64,000 nt of DNA from Alistipes sp. (GTDB lineage: Bacteria > Bacteroidota > Bacteroidia > Bacteroidales > Rikenellaceae). Below the pieces are notes generated by a model. The model searched no databases. It was not told the origin of the DNA and saw only the letters and a list, made by a program, of their open reading frames with translations. The stretch covers positions 1 through 64,000 of the forward strand of contig JAFTOU010000014.1 in assembly GCA_017463615.1 (NCBI GenBank), in the 5' to 3' direction. Shown piece by piece: positions 28,049-36,587 of this stretch. Position numbers and translations under genes: made by a program. Within the stretch, counting starts at the first letter, position 1; each line of letters begins with the position of its first letter.

Positions 28049-30937
28049 CTAATGTGCCTCAAGCCAGTTCTTTCCTACGCCTATATCCACCACAAGCGGC
28101 ACTGCAAGCTCTGCAGCCCCCTCCATCTGCGTGCGAACAATACGCTCCACAGCCTCGCGCTCCGATGGGATAAGGTCTACAACAATCTCGTCGTGCACCT
28201 GCAGTATGAGCTTTGAGCGGATGCCCTGCTCCTTGAATGCGCGAGCGACACCCACCATTGCAATCTTCATAATATCCGCCGCACTGCCCTGTATCGGTGC
28301 ATTTATAGCATTTCGCTCGGCAAGGGCGCGGGTGTTGGCGTTGCGCGAATCTATACCCTCAAGGTATCGGCGACGCGAGAATATGGTCTCCACCCAACCC
28401 ATCTGCACAGCATCCGAGACGGTGCGCTCCATATAGTGCTTAACCTTCGGGTAGGATGCAAAGTAGCCATCAATCAGCGCCTTAGCCTCCGAGCGCGGAA
28501 TATCTAATCGCTGCGCAAGGCCGAAAGGCGATATGCCGTATATAATGCCGAAGTTTGCCGTCTTGGCACGACGACGCTCCTCCGATGTAACCTCCTCTAT
28601 AGCCTTTCCAAAAATCTTCGCCGCCGTAGCTGCGTGGATATCCTCTCCATTGCGGAACGCCTCACAGAGCGACTCGTCACCACTCAGATGAGCCATAAGC
28701 CTCAGCTCCACCTGCGAGTAGTCCGCCGAGAGCAGCAGCCTATCACTCTGCGAAGGGATAAACGCCTCGCGGATAGGACGACCTATAGCCTCGCGGATAG
28801 GGATATTCTGCAGGTTAGGGTTTGACGACGAAAGTCTACCCGTAGCCGTAACCGCCTGATTATAAGAGGTGTGAATATGTCCCGTAACAGGATTTACCAG
28901 CTCTGGCAGTGCATCTATATATGTTGAGAGCAGCTTCTTCACTCCGCGATACTCAAGGATAACCCTCACAATCTCGTGGTCGGCAGCAAAGCCCTTGAGA
29001 TACTCCTCATCGGTGCAGAACTGCTTGGTCTTGGTCATCTTTGGCTTCTCGGCAATGCGCATCTTTGTAAATAACACATCTCCAATCTGTCGCCCTGAGT
29101 TCACATTGAGTAGCGGCTCGTCTGCCAACTCGCGGATCTGCTGCTCAAGGGCGAGGAGCTCCACACCAAGGGTCTGCGAGTAGCTCTTCAGCGCTGCGCT
29201 ATCTATCTTCACGCCCGTAAACTCCATATCCGCCAGCACCTCAATCATCGGCTCCTCAATGGTGCAGTATAGATTCCAGAGCGACTGCTCAACGACCAGA
29301 GGCTTGAGCACATGGTAGAGCTGCAGGGTTATATCTGCATCCTCGCAGGCGTACTCCGATATGCGGTCAAGACCCACCATATCCATCGTAATCTGCTGCG
29401 CACCCTTGCCTATCAGGCTCTCTATAGCCACTGGCGAATAGTTTAGGTATCGCTCCGCCAGAGCATTCATACCGTGGCGCGCCTCAGGGTCAAGCAGATA
29501 GTGGAGCAACATAGTGTCGCACTTCAACCCCTTGACCTCTATGCCTAATGTGCGCAGGAAGAGGATGTCAAACTTCATATTCTGCCCCACCTTCACCGAG
29601 TTAGGGCACTCAAAGAGTGGCTTTAGTATGGCAGCATACTCGCACTCCGTACGATTTCTATCTGCCGAGAGGGTAAATGGCACATACCACGCCTTGTGAG
29701 GCTCTACGGCAAGCGAAAGACCCACTATGCGACTGCCGAAGATGTCAAATCCCGAGGTCTCAAGGTCAAAACATACCGCGTCGTAACCCATGCACTGCGC
29801 CACCACATCCCGCAGCGTCGCTGCATCCGAAACCACGCTGTAGTTATGCGCCACAGTGGCTATGGTCTGGAAAACATCCGACTCCTCCGTAGCCTCTGCC
29901 GCCGCAACCACTGGAGCTGCTGGGGCGGTCGGTACATTTGGCTCGCCGAACATATCAAAGAGCGTTCCCTGCCCCTCGTTAGCCCTACGCTGAGCCGCGC
30001 CAGCCTTCATACGCGCCATATTGGCAAGCTGCGTCTGCTCTGCCTGACGGGGCACAGAGGTATCCTCCACAGGCGCCATATTCTGCACATCGTAGAGGAA
30101 GGCCTTGAAGTCCAACTCCGTAAAGAGCGACTTGAGCATATCTATCTTGGGACAGCATACCGTCAGCGCCGCAGCATCAAAGGCTATAGGCACATCGGTG
30201 CATATCTTTGTCAGGGTCTTGGAGAGCCTGAGCTGCTCTGCCGAGGCTGTAATATTCGCCCCTGCCTTGCCACCAATCTGCTCGGCGTTGGCAATAATCG
30301 CCTCCACATCGCCCCACTTCTGCACCAGCTTGCTCGCACCCTTCTCGCCTATGCCCGCCACGCCGGGGATATTATCCGACGCATCGCCCCATAGTGCCAG
30401 GATGTCGCTCACAAGCGTTGGGTCGTCAATGCCGTACTTCTCCTTTATCGCCGCCGTGTCTATAATCTCTATATTGTCGCCCTTCTGCTTGTATATTTTA
30501 CGATTTACACCCACCAGCTGACCGTAGTCCTTGTCGGGCGTAACCATATAGACCTCATAGCCCGCCTCCGAACCCTTGTAGGCAAGCGTTCCAATTACAT
30601 CGTCAGCCTCATAGCCCTCAACCTCCAGAATAGGTATGCACATAGCCTCCACAATGCGCTTGACATAGGGCACTGAGGTGATAATATCCTCTGGCGTTGC
30701 CGGACGATTAGCCTTGTACTGCTCAAAAATCTGCTTGCGGAACGAGCCCCCCGGAGGGTCAAACGCCACACCGAGCAGGTCGGGCTTCTCGCGCTTCTGA
30801 ATATCCCTCAGAAACTTCGTAAAGCCGTAGACTATCGATGTATTCATACCACTACGATTACGCATCGGCCTACCATAAAAGGCATAGTAGTACTTGAATA
30901 TCAACGCATAGGCGTCTATAAGGAATAGTTTTTTCAT
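28049..30937 (-). CDS. polA: DNA polymerase I
   Basis: The 962-residue enzyme fills gaps and removes RNA primers. It has an N-terminal 5'-3' exonuclease (MKKLFLIDAYALIFKYYYAF; GYEADDVIGTLA; DNIPGVAGIGEKGA), a 3'-5' exonuclease with the intact CFDLETSGFD active site, and the C-terminal polymerase (LLSADYSQVELR; RRAKTANFGIIYGIS; LILQVHDEIVVDL). The linker around residues 285-365 is Ala/Pro-rich and longer than usual. It is the first gene of a minus-strand run into two phosphatases, the phosphoesterase and the regulator, which are functionally unrelated to replication. Confidence 0.97.
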   Translation of the reverse strand: MKKLFLIDAYALIFKYYYAFYGRPMRNRSGMNTSIVYGFTKFLRDIQKREKPDLLGVAFDPPGGSFRKQIFEQYKANRPATPEDIITSVPYVKRIVEAMCIPILEVEGYEADDVIGTLAYKGSEAGYEVYMVTPDKDYGQLVGVNRKIYKQKGDNIEIIDTAAIKEKYGIDDPTLVSDILALWGDASDNIPGVAGIGEKGASKLVQKWGDVEAIIANAEQIGGKAGANITASAEQLRLSKTLTKICTDVPIAFDAAALTVCCPKIDMLKSLFTELDFKAFLYDVQNMAPVEDTSVPRQAEQTQLANMARMKAGAAQRRANEGQGTLFDMFGEPNVPTAPAAPVVAAAEATEESDVFQTIATVAHNYSVVSDAATLRDVVAQCMGYDAVCFDLETSGFDIFGSRIVGLSLAVEPHKAWYVPFTLSADRNRTECEYAAILKPLFECPNSVKVGQNMKFDILFLRTLGIEVKGLKCDTMLLHYLLDPEARHGMNALAERYLNYSPVAIESLIGKGAQQITMDMVGLDRISEYACEDADITLQLYHVLKPLVVEQSLWNLYCTIEEPMIEVLADMEFTGVKIDSAALKSYSQTLGVELLALEQQIRELADEPLLNVNSGRQIGDVLFTKMRIAEKPKMTKTKQFCTDEEYLKGFAADHEIVRVILEYRGVKKLLSTYIDALPELVNPVTGHIHTSYNQAVTATGRLSSSNPNLQNIPIREAIGRPIREAFIPSQSDRLLLSADYSQVELRLMAHLSGDESLCEAFRNGEDIHAATAAKIFGKAIEEVTSEERRRAKTANFGIIYGISPFGLAQRLDIPRSEAKALIDGYFASYPKVKHYMERTVSDAVQMGWVETIFSRRRYLEGIDSRNANTRALAERNAINAPIQGSAADIMKIAMVGVARAFKEQGIRSKLILQVHDEIVVDLIPSEREAVERIVRTQMEGAAELAVPLVVDIGVGKNWLEAH

Positions 30938-30946
30938 TTTCTGACT

Positions 30947-31143
30947 ATTAGCTGTTAGCTATTGGCTATTGGCTTTTTAGTGGTGTCGGCAAGCCGACAG
31001 TGTTTTATTCCCCCCGTTTTATCGTCAGAGTGGTGCAGTTACAACGCTCGCCCTGAGCAACAGCGATGGGTTGTACTAATGCGTACTACCCATTGCTGGG
31101 GCGAAGGGTAGCGGTAGTAAATGCGCCGCTATCACGATAAAAC
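30947..31143. repeat. Intergenic repeats between polA and queD (tract plus long-hairpin copy 2)
   Basis: A tract containing TTAGCTGTTAGCTATTGGCT starts at 30948 and is followed by the hairpin TGTCGGC-AA-GCCGACA. Then GTTTTATCGT (31016-31025) pairs perfectly with ACGATAAAAC (31134-31143), enclosing CAGCGATGGGT (31061-31071) paired with ACCCATTGCTG (31088-31098) and a GTAC-TAATGC-GTAC tip. The frame and tip match the hairpins at 23081 and 36449 although the stem bases differ. The outer stem overlaps the queD stop codon. Confidence 0.75.
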
Positions 31144-31586
31144 TAATTTTCGTCGGCGTACCACTCAGCATACGATGTCGCCGTCTCGTGCAGTCGCAAG
31201 CTGTGCAACTTAACCCTCTCGGGCAGAGCAGCCTGCAAACGGGAGGCGAAGTCTAAAAGCATATTCTCGCAGGTGGGCTGGTAGTCCACAAGGATAACAT
31301 TGGTAAACTGGCTCTGCATACTTGCAGCCAGCGCCTCGGCCTCGGCGGTGCGACGCATAACGAAGGAGTGGTCCAGGCGGTCGGTAATCTCGCGGGCGAC
31401 GATAGCCTTCAGCTCGCCGAAGTCCATAACCATACCCAGCTTTGGGTCGGCAGGGTCGGAGATTGGCTCGCCCTTAATGGTGACAAAGAGGCGGTAGGAG
31501 TGGCCGTGAACCTCACGGCACTTACCGTCGTAGCCCCACAGTGCGTGTGCCGACTCAAACGAAAACTCTTTGGTCAGGCGAATCAT
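31143..31586 (-). CDS. queD: 6-carboxytetrahydropterin synthase
   Basis: QueD converts dihydroneopterin triphosphate to 6-carboxy-tetrahydropterin in queuosine and 7-deazapurine synthesis. The 147-residue protein shows the zinc-binding histidines in FESAHALWGYDGKC and EVHGHSYRLF, and the catalytic cysteine in YQPTCENMLLDFA. The ATG overlaps the stop of the Lrp gene by four bases (ATGA), so the two are coupled. A structured repeat overlaps its stop codon. No other queuosine genes are in the window. Confidence 0.92.
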   Translation of the reverse strand: MIRLTKEFSFESAHALWGYDGKCREVHGHSYRLFVTIKGEPISDPADPKLGMVMDFGELKAIVAREITDRLDHSFVMRRTAEAEALAASMQSQFTNVILVDYQPTCENMLLDFASRLQAALPERVKLHSLRLHETATSYAEWYADEN

Positions 31587-32074
31587 CTGTGCACCATTTT
31601 ATCAAGGTAATCAATATACGGCTCGCGCTGGAACGCCTCGTTAAGCGAGATGTATGTCTGGGTGGTAGAGATGCCCGGAATACGCAGGATGCCATCAAAG
31701 ATGGTACGCATAAGGTGGTCATTATCAACGCAGTAGAGCTTAAGCATAGCGTTGTAAGTACCAGTGATAAAGTGGCACTCCACAACCTCCTGGATAGTCT
31801 TTATCTTCTCCGCCACAGCAGCACTCATAATTGGGTCCTGAATACGGATGCTGATAAATGCGCAGACATCAAAGCCCAGCACCTTAGGGTTTACAATCAT
31901 ACGGCTGCCGAGGATGATACCGCACTCCTCCAACTTCTTGATACGCTGATGGATAGCCGCGCCAGAGATACCGCACTCGCGGGCAATCTCGAGGTATGGC
32001 ATACGGGCATTCTTAATCAAAAACTTGAGAATCTTACGATCCGTAGCGTCTAACATAATCTTATGGTTGCTCAT
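31583..32074 (-). CDS. Lrp/AsnC family transcriptional regulator
   Basis: The 163-residue protein has the AsnC helix-turn-helix (LDATDRKILKFLIKNARMPY, then ISGAAIHQRIKKLEECGII) and the C-terminal RAM ligand domain (VVECHFITGTYNAMLKLYC). These regulators respond to amino acids and often control their own neighbours. It lies eight bases after kbl, which acts on a threonine catabolite, so regulation of threonine or glycine metabolism is plausible but not shown. The queD gene overlaps its end. Confidence 0.92.
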   Translation of the reverse strand: MSNHKIMLDATDRKILKFLIKNARMPYLEIARECGISGAAIHQRIKKLEECGIILGSRMIVNPKVLGFDVCAFISIRIQDPIMSAAVAEKIKTIQEVVECHFITGTYNAMLKLYCVDNDHLMRTIFDGILRIPGISTTQTYISLNEAFQREPYIDYLDKMVHR

Positions 32075-32082
32075 AGCTTCGT

Positions 32083-33270
32083 CTATTTCAATACATTAAG
32101 TTCCTTACCAACCTCAATAAAGGCATCTACGCAACGCTGCAGCTGCTCGGTAGTATGACCTGCCGACACCTGCACGCGGATACGAGCCAGACCCTTTGGC
32201 ACTACCGGATAGTAGAAGCCCGTAACAAATACGCCACGCTGCTGCAGTGCCGCTGCAAACTCCTGCGACAGCTTCGCATCGTAGAGCATCACGGCGCAGA
32301 TAGCCGAGTCTGTAGGCTTGATATCAAAGCCCGCCTCCACCATCTTGCTGCGGAAGTACTCCACATTGGCAACAAGGCGGTCGTGGTGCTCGTTGCTCTC
32401 CTCCAGCATCTTGAACATCTCAATACCTGCGCCCACTACTGCTGGTGGCAGAGAGTTTGAGAACAGATAAGGGCGAGAGCGCTGGCGGAGCATATCAATA
32501 ATCTCCTTGCGACCAGTGGTAAAGCCACCCACAGCGCCACCAAATGCCTTACCCAGCGTGCCAGTGATGATATCCACCTCGCCACGAAGGTTGTACAGCT
32601 CGGTAATACCGCGACCCGTAGCGCCCAGAACACCCGCCGAGTGGCACTCGTCCACCATAACCAGCGCGTGGTACTTCTTTGCCAGCTCGCAAATCTTATC
32701 CAGCGGAGCGGCGTTGCCATCCATAGAGAATACACCGTCGGTGCAGATGATTCTAAATCGCTGCGCCTGAGCACGCTTCAGACAATCCTCCAACGACTCC
32801 ATATCGGCATTTGCATAGCGATAACGCACCGCCTTGCAGAGGCGCACACCGTCAATAATAGAGGCGTGGTTGAGCGCATCGGAGATAATTGCATCCTGCT
32901 CGGTAAACAGAGGCTCAAACACACCACCATTAGCATCAAAGCAAGCGGCGTAGAGGATAGTATCCTCAGTGCCAAAGTAGTCGGCAATAGCCTTCTCCAG
33001 CTGCTTGTGAATATCCTGACAGCCGCAGATAAAGCGCACCGACGACATACCGTAACCACGGCTGTCCATAGCGCTCTTTGCCGCCTCAATCAGGCGCGGA
33101 TTGTCCGAAAGACCTAAATAGTTGTTGGCACAGAAGTTAAGACAAGGCTTGCCTGCCACCTCAATCTCTGCTCGCTGCGGAGAGCAGATTACTCGCTCGG
33201 TCTTGTAAAGACCGGCCTCCTTGATAGCCTGAAGCTCCTGCTCCAGATGCTCCTTAAAGTTCCCGTACAT
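32083..33270 (-). CDS. kbl: Glycine C-acetyltransferase (2-amino-3-ketobutyrate CoA ligase)
   Basis: Kbl cleaves 2-amino-3-ketobutyrate with CoA to glycine and acetyl-CoA, the second step of threonine breakdown. The 395-residue alpha-oxoamine synthase shows FCANNYLGLSDNP at the N-terminus, DALNHASIIDG, MVDECHSAGVLG and the pyridoxal-lysine segment TGTLGKAFGGAVGG. Other family members (8-amino-7-oxononanoate synthase, serine palmitoyltransferase) are less likely given the MYGNFKEHLEQEL N-terminus. Its promoter lies about 280 bases upstream, leaving a long leader that contains the inverted-repeat element directly before the ATG. Confidence 0.9.
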   Translation of the reverse strand: MYGNFKEHLEQELQAIKEAGLYKTERVICSPQRAEIEVAGKPCLNFCANNYLGLSDNPRLIEAAKSAMDSRGYGMSSVRFICGCQDIHKQLEKAIADYFGTEDTILYAACFDANGGVFEPLFTEQDAIISDALNHASIIDGVRLCKAVRYRYANADMESLEDCLKRAQAQRFRIICTDGVFSMDGNAAPLDKICELAKKYHALVMVDECHSAGVLGATGRGITELYNLRGEVDIITGTLGKAFGGAVGGFTTGRKEIIDMLRQRSRPYLFSNSLPPAVVGAGIEMFKMLEESNEHHDRLVANVEYFRSKMVEAGFDIKPTDSAICAVMLYDAKLSQEFAAALQQRGVFVTGFYYPVVPKGLARIRVQVSAGHTTEQLQRCVDAFIEVGKELNVLK

Positions 33271-33274
33271 AATA

Positions 33275-33466
33275 AGATATGTTCTATAAATTAGTTATTA
33301 GTTTTTCGCTTTTGAATAGATTCTATTGCGGTCGCTTTTGGGCTTATTTTGGCATCTTTTCCTGCTTTTCGCGGTTATAATCGGCGATTACGCCCTTAAA
33401 AGAGCAGAAAAACCTGCCCAAAATAACCTCCAAAATCACCTCGCCCTAATTTATAGAACCTATCCT
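33275..33466 (-). promoter_or_regulatory. Inverted-repeat leader element of kbl
   Basis: On the plus strand AGATATGTTCTATAAATTAG (33275-33294) mirrors CTAATTTATAGAACCTATCC (33446-33465), bounding 151 bases. TAGATTCTATTGC (33317-33329) lies 22 bases inside the start-proximal arm, the same spacing as in front of rpoD. The arm ends four bases before the kbl ATG. The element is inside the predicted kbl leader RNA, so it could fold and affect translation. Confidence 0.65.
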
Positions 33467-33551
33467 TCTGTTTATATTGTTTTGTCTTGATTTTCAACAC
33501 TTTAGCTATTTCATCCGCTAAAAAAGTTACATTTATTAACTTTTCCCTACG

Positions 33552-33583
33552 CAAAGATAACATTTTTGCGCTATTTATCGCAA
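33552..33583 (-). promoter_or_regulatory. Promoter of kbl
   Basis: The minus strand has TTG (33581-33583), 21 bases, then TATCTTTG (33552-33559), a good -33/-7 pair. Transcription from here would give a leader of about 275 bases holding the inverted-repeat element. Confidence 0.6.
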
Positions 33584-33621
33584 TAAAATGACATCTTTTT
33601 AAGAGTTAAGTTACATTTTGC

Positions 33622-33653
33622 AAACAAAAAAGAGTTCGGCACAACCGAACTCT
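33622..33653 (-). terminator. Intrinsic terminator of the exported hypothetical gene
   Basis: On the minus strand AGAGTTCGG pairs with CCGAACTCT (33631-33653) and is followed by TTTTTTG. Confidence 0.85.
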
Positions 33654-33671
33654 CCTAACTATAAGCCCATA

Positions 33672-34208
33672 TCAGGGCTTAGGAGCAAGGATATCATCTG
33701 GAATATCAATATCCCAGATCCTAACCTCCACAACTTTCATCATATCGGGCTCGTCCAATGCAGGGTCAGACTTGTAGAACTTATTGGTATCTATCACATA
33801 GAGCTTTGTCCTAATCTCATTATAGTAGTACATCTCTCTGCTGACCGCCGTAAACGCCTCCATCATCCAACTATACGCCGACTCAGCATCCTTAAACTCC
33901 AGCAACTGCTCGGCAGGGACAACCTCATCAAACTGCTCAAGCTCCGATATCGGCATATCAAGGATAACAGGATCTGTTGGCCTATTGAGGTATGAAAAGT
34001 GATTCAAGGCAATTTTATACTTAGGATTGCCACTTGTTATCAAAAAGATAATTGACTCTCCATCAATCCTATTCAGCCCCTCTTTCCAAACCGTATCTGT
34101 CTGTGACAATTCGCTGAAAGCGCCCACAAAGTATTTGTTAGATACGGTCTGAGCACTAACGACTATTGCAAAATTAGCGACTATTGCAAAAAGTATAATC
34201 CTTCTCAT
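33672..34208 (-). CDS. Hypothetical exported protein
   Basis: The 178-residue protein has a signal peptide (MRRIILFAIVANFAIVVSAQ) and no family I can recognise. The mature part is a mixed alpha/beta sequence with WKEGLNRIDGESIIFLI and an acidic C-terminal half ending DIDIPDDILAPKP; it has no cysteines, membrane segments or repeats. The ATG at 34208 is chosen over one at 34220 because a TAAATTTG -7 box at 34226-34233 would place the transcription start close to 34220. It is monocistronic, with its own terminator. Confidence 0.7.
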   Translation of the reverse strand: MRRIILFAIVANFAIVVSAQTVSNKYFVGAFSELSQTDTVWKEGLNRIDGESIIFLITSGNPKYKIALNHFSYLNRPTDPVILDMPISELEQFDEVVPAEQLLEFKDAESAYSWMMEAFTAVSREMYYYNEIRTKLYVIDTNKFYKSDPALDEPDMMKVVEVRIWDIDIPDDILAPKP

Positions 34209-34225
34209 AGATATCACCATCTCTA

Positions 34226-34336
34226 CAAATTTAGCTAAAAATACCCAATTCCAAACATCGTAACGCCAAATATTTAGTCAAAACTGTGGTTAATTTATGG
34301 ATAATGGTATAAATTCCCATTTTTTTATTACTTTTG
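34226..34336. promoter_or_regulatory. Divergent -7 boxes for the exported hypothetical gene and sppA
   Basis: TAAATTTG lies on the minus strand at 34226-34233 with TTTG 18 bases upstream. On the plus strand TACTTTTG lies at 34329-34336, 26 bases before the sppA ATG. No good -33 box is seen for sppA. Confidence 0.5.
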
Positions 34337-34362
34337 TACATAAACATTAAAATTTTTGAGCT

Positions 34363-36171
34363 ATGAAATTTTCAAAAGTATTCTTGGCAGCGCTGCTCGC
34401 CGTAGTTGTGGGCAGTGTCGTTTCGGGGCTATTTTGGCTCTTCACATTTCTGGGCATAGCGGGCTCTATGGGCAGCAGCAATGCCGTTGCCGTATTGCCA
34501 AACTCTATACTCAAGATAGATTTGACAGACAACATCGTAGACTCGCCAGCCATAAATCCATTCTCAAGCATGGACTTTACCAGCATGTCTACAACCCGCA
34601 CCCTGCCGCTCCTCAAGGTGTTGCGTGCCATTGAGAGTGCCGCAGCGGATGAGCGCATAAAGGGTATCTACATCAACATCAACTACTCTGGCGCGGGCTC
34701 AATAACCTCTGCAGGCCTTGAGGAGCTACGCGAGGCGTTGGTGCAGTTCAAGAGCAGCGGTAAGTTTATCGTTGCCTTCAACGACGCCTACTCGCAGACC
34801 GCCTACTACCTCTGCACCGTGGCAGACAAGATTTACCTCCAGCCTGAGGGTAGCTTCAGCTGGCGGGGTATGAGCTCAACGCTCCTATTCTACAAGGGCG
34901 CCTTAGACAAGCTCGGCATACACACCGAGGTCTTCCGCCCAACAGCCTGCAAGTACAAGAGCGCCGTGGAGCCATACATCCTCAATAAGATGTCCGACGC
35001 CAACCGCAAGCAGATGGAGGAGCTGGGCGAGAGTATGTGGAACACCATCTGCACCACCGTGGCTGAGGCGCGTGGCATAACCGTAGCCGAGCTAAACAAG
35101 ATTGCCGACACAACCCCCACCCTCTTCCCAGAACAGGCACTGGAGCGTAAGCTCATTGACGGCATAATCTACCGCGACCAGATGGAGGATGTATTTGCCG
35201 AGTATGGCGTGGAGCGCAACTTTATGGACGAGTACGAGTATATCTCGCTGGGTGACTACTGCGCAAACATCGGCACAAACACCGACAACCTCTCTGCTCC
35301 AAAGATTGGCATCATCTACGCCGAGGGTAGCATCGTAGATGGCGAGAACAAAGCTATAGATGGCAATATCTACGGCACAACCCTGGCAAACACCATCGCC
35401 AAGGCACGTAAAGACCAGAATATCAAGGCGGTAGTGCTGCGAGTAAACTCCCCAGGCGGCAGCGCACTGGCAAGCGACATCATCTGGCGCGAGGTAGAGC
35501 TGCTCAAGAAGGAGAAGCCGGTAATCGTATCTATGGGTGCCTACGCAGCCAGCGGTGGCTACTACATCTCCGCCCCTGCAGATGCGATTGTGGCAAACAA
35601 ACTCACCCTAACAGGCTCTATAGGCGTGTTCGGACTGATGCTTGAGGGTGGCGATATGCTCCGCAATAAGCTCGGCATAACCTCCGATGTTGCCAAAACA
35701 AACCCATCTGCCGACTTCGGCGTGGGCGTGCTCGGCATGAACCTCCGCAAGTCTACAGCCGCTGAGCGTGCACTGCTCATCAGCTCCGTAGATAGGGTCT
35801 ACGAGGCATTTACAACAAAGGTTGCCGCAGGTCGTAACCTTGAGCTGCAGAAGGTTCTCAACATCGCCGAGGGTCGCGTATGGAGCGGCACAGAGGCTGT
35901 GAATAATGGTCTGGCAGACGCCAACGGAGGCCTGAAAACTGCGATAGCAATAGCTGCCGATAAGGCGGGCATAGCAGATAACTTCCGCGTGGAGGAGATT
36001 CTGAACGAGCTTGACCCATTCACCGCAATGCTCCAAAGCCTCGGTATGCAGATGAAAACACTCACCATGGACAACGAACTCCAAACTATCTGCTCCGACT
36101 ACCAAACCCTCCGCAACGACCTGCTCCGCTCTGGAACTCAAGCATACTGCCCTTACCGCGTATCCTTCTAA
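34363..36171 (+). CDS. sppA: Signal peptide peptidase SppA (long, 67K type)
   Basis: SppA degrades cleaved signal peptides in the membrane. The 602-residue protein has an N-terminal membrane segment (residues 5-28) and two ClpP-like repeats: one around residues 95-250 with the lysine-bearing VADKIYLQPEG segment, and a second from IGIIYAEGSIVDGENK with VLRVNSPGGSALASDII and MGAYAASGGYYISAPAD, where the catalytic serine lies. The double-domain layout and length match the 67K type of E. coli rather than the short SppA36. A cloverleaf-like repeat follows its stop codon. Confidence 0.92.
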   Translation: MKFSKVFLAALLAVVVGSVVSGLFWLFTFLGIAGSMGSSNAVAVLPNSILKIDLTDNIVDSPAINPFSSMDFTSMSTTRTLPLLKVLRAIESAAADERIKGIYININYSGAGSITSAGLEELREALVQFKSSGKFIVAFNDAYSQTAYYLCTVADKIYLQPEGSFSWRGMSSTLLFYKGALDKLGIHTEVFRPTACKYKSAVEPYILNKMSDANRKQMEELGESMWNTICTTVAEARGITVAELNKIADTTPTLFPEQALERKLIDGIIYRDQMEDVFAEYGVERNFMDEYEYISLGDYCANIGTNTDNLSAPKIGIIYAEGSIVDGENKAIDGNIYGTTLANTIAKARKDQNIKAVVLRVNSPGGSALASDIIWREVELLKKEKPVIVSMGAYAASGGYYISAPADAIVANKLTLTGSIGVFGLMLEGGDMLRNKLGITSDVAKTNPSADFGVGVLGMNLRKSTAAERALLISSVDRVYEAFTTKVAAGRNLELQKVLNIAEGRVWSGTEAVNNGLADANGGLKTAIAIAADKAGIADNFRVEEILNELDPFTAMLQSLGMQMKTLTMDNELQTICSDYQTLRNDLLRSGTQAYCPYRVSF

Positions 36172-36400
36172 GGATGCGCGGGCTACGCAGTACTGCCCGC
36201 TTTTTGAAAAAAGCAGGGCGTGCAAAAACTTTTGGCAAAACTCCGTTTCTCTTCTATGCGCTGCGGAAATAGTCTGTTGTCTACAACAATACAAAATCAG
36301 AGAGATACTTCGCTTTCAAACAAGTTTGAGCGAGTATCTCTCCGCTTTTTGTATCCTTACGGATACCAGTCTATTTCCGAATAGAATCAGTTTTATACAC
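36172..36400 (+). repeat. Cloverleaf-like intergenic repeat, copy C (after sppA)
   Basis: The copy starts with a GCCCGCTTTTT-GA-AAAAAGCAGGGC hairpin and CAAAAACTTTTGGCAAAAC. The closing stem CGGAAATAG (36264-36272) pairs perfectly with CTATTTCCG (36371-36379). Arms: TTGT-CTACA-ACAA (36277-36289), AGAGATACT to AGTATCTCT (36301-36341) with a TCAAAC-AA-GTTTGA tip, and GTATCC-TTAC-GGATAC (36351-36366). Confidence 0.75.
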
Positions 36401-36414
36401 ATCGCATCTGTTTG

Positions 36415-36535
36415 TCGTCAAAAGTGCGTAGTTGCGGTGCATCGTGCAAAAAATCAGTCGCGGATAGTACTAAAACGTACAGCCGCGACTGATTTTTAAG
36501 GGATGTGCGGCTAATGCCGTATTTTCACGGCAAAG
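36415..36535. repeat. Long-hairpin intergenic repeat, copy 3
   Basis: AAAAATCAGTCGCGG (36449-36463) pairs with CCGCGACTGATTTTT (36483-36497) around a GTAC-TAAAAC-GTAC tip. The central 50 bases are nearly identical to the copy at 23081-23130. GTGCATCGTGC on the left and GGGATGTGC on the right are also shared. Confidence 0.75.
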
Positions 36536-36540
36536 AACAC

Positions 36541-36569
36541 AAAAAAGGAGGCATAGTTGCCTCCTTTTT
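36541..36569 (-). terminator. Intrinsic terminator of the exbBD operon
   Basis: GGAGGC-ATAGTT-GCCTCC (36547-36564) is flanked by A-rich and T-rich runs, so it can act on both strands; on the minus strand it ends the exbD transcript. Confidence 0.8.
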
Positions 36570-36587
36570 GTACAGCACTGGGTCTTT

